This document shows, one piece after another, positions 63,687-64,000 of a stretch of 64,000 nt of DNA (position 1 is the first letter of the stretch; the number at the start of each line of letters is the position of its first letter). This DNA comes from an uncultured Woeseiaceae bacterium (GTDB lineage Bacteria; Pseudomonadota; Gammaproteobacteria; Steroidobacterales; Woeseiaceae). The position numbers were made by a program, and so were the translations under genes. The DNA is taken from assembly GCA_945788625.1 (NCBI GenBank), contig CALZMQ010000012.1, positions 50,065 to 114,064 of the forward strand, written 5' to 3'. Below the pieces are notes generated by a model that saw only the letters and a list, made by a program, of their open reading frames with translations, searched no databases and had not been told where the DNA came from.

Positions 63687-64000
63687 GTGACGTCAGTGAG
63701 TGACAAGACGCTTTTCGAGAAAGTGTGGGCCGAGCATGTGGTCGTCGAGGAAACCGCGGACATACCGGCGGTCCTGTATGTCGACCTGCACATCGTCCAT
63801 GAGGTGACGACTCCGCAGGCATTCACCGTACTCCGGGAACAGGGCCTTTCGGTGCGGCGCCCCGACCTCACATTGCCGACGATGGATCACTCCACGCCGA
63901 CAACGCCTGTATCCAGTTTCAAGGATCTCGATGTCGTCGGGGAAAGCGCCGCAAACCAGATCCGCCAGATGGAGAAAAACTGTGCCGATTTCGGACTCGA
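63687..64000 (+). CDS. leuC: 3-isopropylmalate dehydratase large subunit (5' part)
   Basis: The gene runs off the window end. The first 104 residues read [15 protein letters not shown], then [18 protein letters not shown] and [16 protein letters not shown], which match LeuC of the aconitase family. It isomerises isopropylmalate. GTG at 63687 or 63696 can serve as start; both are in frame, three bases or so after the leuA stop. Confidence 0.93.
   Translation, partial: MTSVSDKTLFEKVWAEHVVVEETADIPAVLYVDLHIVHEVTTPQAFTVLREQGLSVRRPDLTLPTMDHSTPTTPVSSFKDLDVVGESAANQIRQMEKNCADFGL

Overview
The window is about 64 kb of moderately high-GC chromosomal DNA. The gene order fabD-fabG-acpP-fabF-pabB-pabC-mltG-tmk-holB-pilZ, a type II secretion block gspG to gspN, a TtpC-type TonB cluster, an AddAB-like nuclease pair, and an ilv/leu operon with a leader-peptide attenuator all point to a free-living gammaproteobacterium. 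Relatives of Xanthomonadales, Woeseiales or Chromatiales would fit, but I cannot place it more precisely. No rRNA, tRNA, CRISPR array or complete prophage was seen.

Layout. 1-6.9 kb: surface-glycan genes (a GT2-GT9-GT4-methyltransferase megaprotein, an FkbM methyltransferase, a GT9 and a GT25-methyltransferase fusion). 6.9-7.6 kb: a decayed higBA toxin-antitoxin locus whose toxin 5' half is replaced by an IS3-type orfA fragment. 7.7-15.5 kb: accessory genes of mostly unknown function, including a three-gene cluster with a possible papain-fold protein and a class 3 lipase. 15.5-18 kb: an MbnH/MbnP di-heme enzyme and copper-protein pair. 18.2-21.1 kb: a tlpA-DUF4266-DUF3570-apbE operon. 21-27 kb: a glycerophosphodiesterase, a TIR-like protein, an EEP hydrolase, a FadJ-like protein and a cNMP-binding/rhodanese protein. 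26.8-35.5 kb: the pilZ-to-fabD housekeeping block, read on the minus strand. 35.5-41.7 kb: rhombosortase divergent from gspGHIJKLMN. 41.7-48.9 kb: AddAB-like pair and an AlaA-like aminotransferase. 48.9-54.5 kb: CoA-transferase, DUF6491 lipoprotein, sulfurtransferase, etfBA, peroxiredoxin and ferredoxin. 54.6-60.3 kb: DUF3450-TtpC-ExbB-ExbD-ExbD-TonB-TPR. 60.9-64 kb: leader peptide, attenuator, ilvC, leuA and the start of leuC.

Main surprises. (1) fabF is cut off after about 386 normal residues and runs directly into pabB, so the universally conserved C-terminal GFGGTN block is missing. (2) A 28-codon Leu/Val-rich leader peptide, apparently leaderless, lies ahead of a strong terminator before ilvC. 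(3) The higB/IS3 chimera is joined at a short shared motif. (4) The MbnH/MbnP and ApbE-linked redox operons sit next to each other. (5) An uncharacterised cluster lies at 11.06-13.4 kb.

Functional links. The glycan genes, GDPD and lipase act on the envelope. The gsp block and rhombosortase together suggest secretion of GlyGly-CTERM proteins. The fab block feeds phospholipid and cofactor synthesis, and etfBA with the FadJ-like protein and CaiB-type CoA-transferase suggest fatty-acid or acyl-CoA catabolism.
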